Below the pieces are notes generated by a model. That model was not told the DNA's origin, did no database searches, and worked only from the letters and a program-made list of their open reading frames with translations. 6,227 nt of DNA, taken from the NCBI GenBank assembly GCA_028868335.1, contig JAGWUU010000189.1:1-6227 (forward strand). The letters are read 5' to 3'. Below are positions 5,410-6,227 of this stretch, in pieces; the first letter of the stretch is position 1, and each line of letters starts with the position of its first letter. The stretch comes from Sphingomonadales bacterium. GTDB lineage: Bacteria; Pseudomonadota; Alphaproteobacteria; Sphingomonadales; Sphingomonadaceae. Both the position numbers and the translations under genes were made by a program.

Positions 5410-6227
5410 ATGAGTGACGCACCCGCCAAGAAGCCCATTCGCAAAGCCGTGTTCCCGGTTGCCGGGATGGGCACGCGCTTCCTTCCCGCAACCAAGGCGA
5501 TCCCCAAGGAAATGCTGCCGATCATTGATCGCCCGCTGATCCAGTACGCGGTCGACGAAGCGCGCGAGGCGGGGATCGAACAACTGATCTTCGTCACCGG
5601 GCGCGGCAAGACGGCGATCGTCGAACATTTCGACCACGCTTTCGAGCTTGAGACGACCATGGCCGAACGCGCCAAGTCGCTCGAGATACTGGAACCGACA
5701 CGAATCCAGCCGGGCAACCTCGTCGCGGTGCGCCAGCAGGTGCCGCTTGGCCTTGGCCACGCCATCTGGTGCGCTCGCGCGATCGTCGGCGATGAACCCT
5801 TCGCAATCTTCCTGCCGGACGAACTGATGATTGGCACGCCCGGCTGCATGAAGCAGATGGTCGAAGCCTACAACGAAGTGGGAGGCAATCTCATCTCGGT
5901 GCTTGAAGTGCCCGAGGACGAGGTTTCATCCTACGGTGTCATTGCCCCTGGCAAGCGGGATGGCTCGCTGACCGAGGTTGTGGCCCTGGTCGAAAAGCCC
6001 CGGCGCGAGGATGCGCCCTCGAACCTGATCATTTCGGGCCGCTACATCCTCCAGCCGGAAGTGATGCGCGTGCTGGAGGCGCAGGAGAAGGGCGCGGGCG
6101 GGGAAATCCAGCTTACCGACGCCATGGCCAAGATGATCGGCACCCAGCCGTTCCATGCGGTGACGTTCGCCGGCAAACGCTATGACTGCGGCAGCAAGAC
6201 CGGCTTCGTCGAGGCAACCCTGGCGAT
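5410..6227 (+). CDS. galU: UTP--glucose-1-phosphate uridylyltransferase, C-terminus outside window
   Basis: The frame runs open from the ATG at 5410 to the window end: 272 codons of an enzyme usually about 290-300 residues long. GalU makes UDP-glucose from UTP and glucose-1-phosphate in the cytoplasm, feeding exopolysaccharide, glycolipid and sugar-nucleotide synthesis. The nucleotide-binding signature is VAGMGTRFLPATKAIPKEML (17-36), containing the GxGTRxLPxTKxxPKEM pattern. The metal-binding FLPDE follows at 134-138, then SYGVI (174-178), VEKP (194-197), the GGEIQLTD sugar-binding motif (230-237) and YDCGSKTGF (258-266). An in-frame ATG 18 bases earlier (5392) has AAGG only two bases away, too close for a good ribosome binding site, while 5410 has none; the start is therefore uncertain by six residues. 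The family normally begins a few residues before PIRKAVFPVAG, so 5410 is preferred. The gene is divergent from murA. Confidence 0.96.
   Translation, partial: MSDAPAKKPIRKAVFPVAGMGTRFLPATKAIPKEMLPIIDRPLIQYAVDEAREAGIEQLIFVTGRGKTAIVEHFDHAFELETTMAERAKSLEILEPTRIQPGNLVAVRQQVPLGLGHAIWCARAIVGDEPFAIFLPDELMIGTPGCMKQMVEAYNEVGGNLISVLEVPEDEVSSYGVIAPGKRDGSLTEVVALVEKPRREDAPSNLIISGRYILQPEVMRVLEAQEKGAGGEIQLTDAMAKMIGTQPFHAVTFAGKRYDCGSKTGFVEATLA

Noticed and set aside
5014..5760. Minus-strand frame of 248 codons across the start of galU and murA
   Set aside because: It overlaps the murA 5' end in another frame and galU in antisense, with no family resemblance.

Overview
The window looks like a chromosomal segment from a high-GC alphaproteobacterium, most likely a sphingomonad (Novosphingobium/Sphingomonas/Erythrobacter type). 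The reasons are the GC-rich third codon positions, a PhaB-type acetoacetyl-CoA reductase, an alphaproteobacterial-style ribbon-helix-helix protein of the RHH_4 type, and the sequence character of MurA and GalU. The placement rests on protein character recalled by eye, not on a search. No RNA gene, CRISPR array, transposase, integrase or origin was seen.

Layout, left to right. (1) 1-471, plus: the C-terminal two thirds of a PhaB-like SDR, cut by the window edge and followed by a good intrinsic terminator (486-533). (2) 674-1459, minus: a membrane-anchored one-component regulator with a LuxR-type helix-turn-helix, one transmembrane helix and a DUF4019-like extracytoplasmic domain. (3) 1497-2564: a rearranged stretch. 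A J-domain protein with a winged-helix-like C-terminus (1578-2147, minus) sits between an 84-bp relic of the start of a ribbon-helix-helix gene (1497-1580) and the intact gene (2319-2564, plus). The two 84-bp copies match at 78 positions and are direct repeats. The J-domain gene is visibly less GC-rich than its neighbours. (4) 2561-3883, minus: a full-length two-domain chromate transporter ChrA, convergent with the ribbon-helix-helix gene and sharing a CTAG stop overlap. (5) 4008-5291, minus: a complete murA. (6) 5410 to the window end, plus: galU, complete at its N-terminus and lacking roughly the last 20-30 residues, divergent from murA across a 118-bp promoter region.

The flanks are housekeeping metabolism: PHB synthesis, the first committed step of peptidoglycan synthesis, and UDP-glucose supply for envelope polysaccharide. 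The middle (about 0.5-3.9 kb) is accessory, with three small regulatory or chaperone-type proteins and a resistance transporter. The most unusual structure is the repeat-flanked J-domain/winged-helix gene. Recombination between the repeats would delete it cleanly and leave one intact ribbon-helix-helix gene. No gene cluster that is clearly a new multi-gene system is visible.
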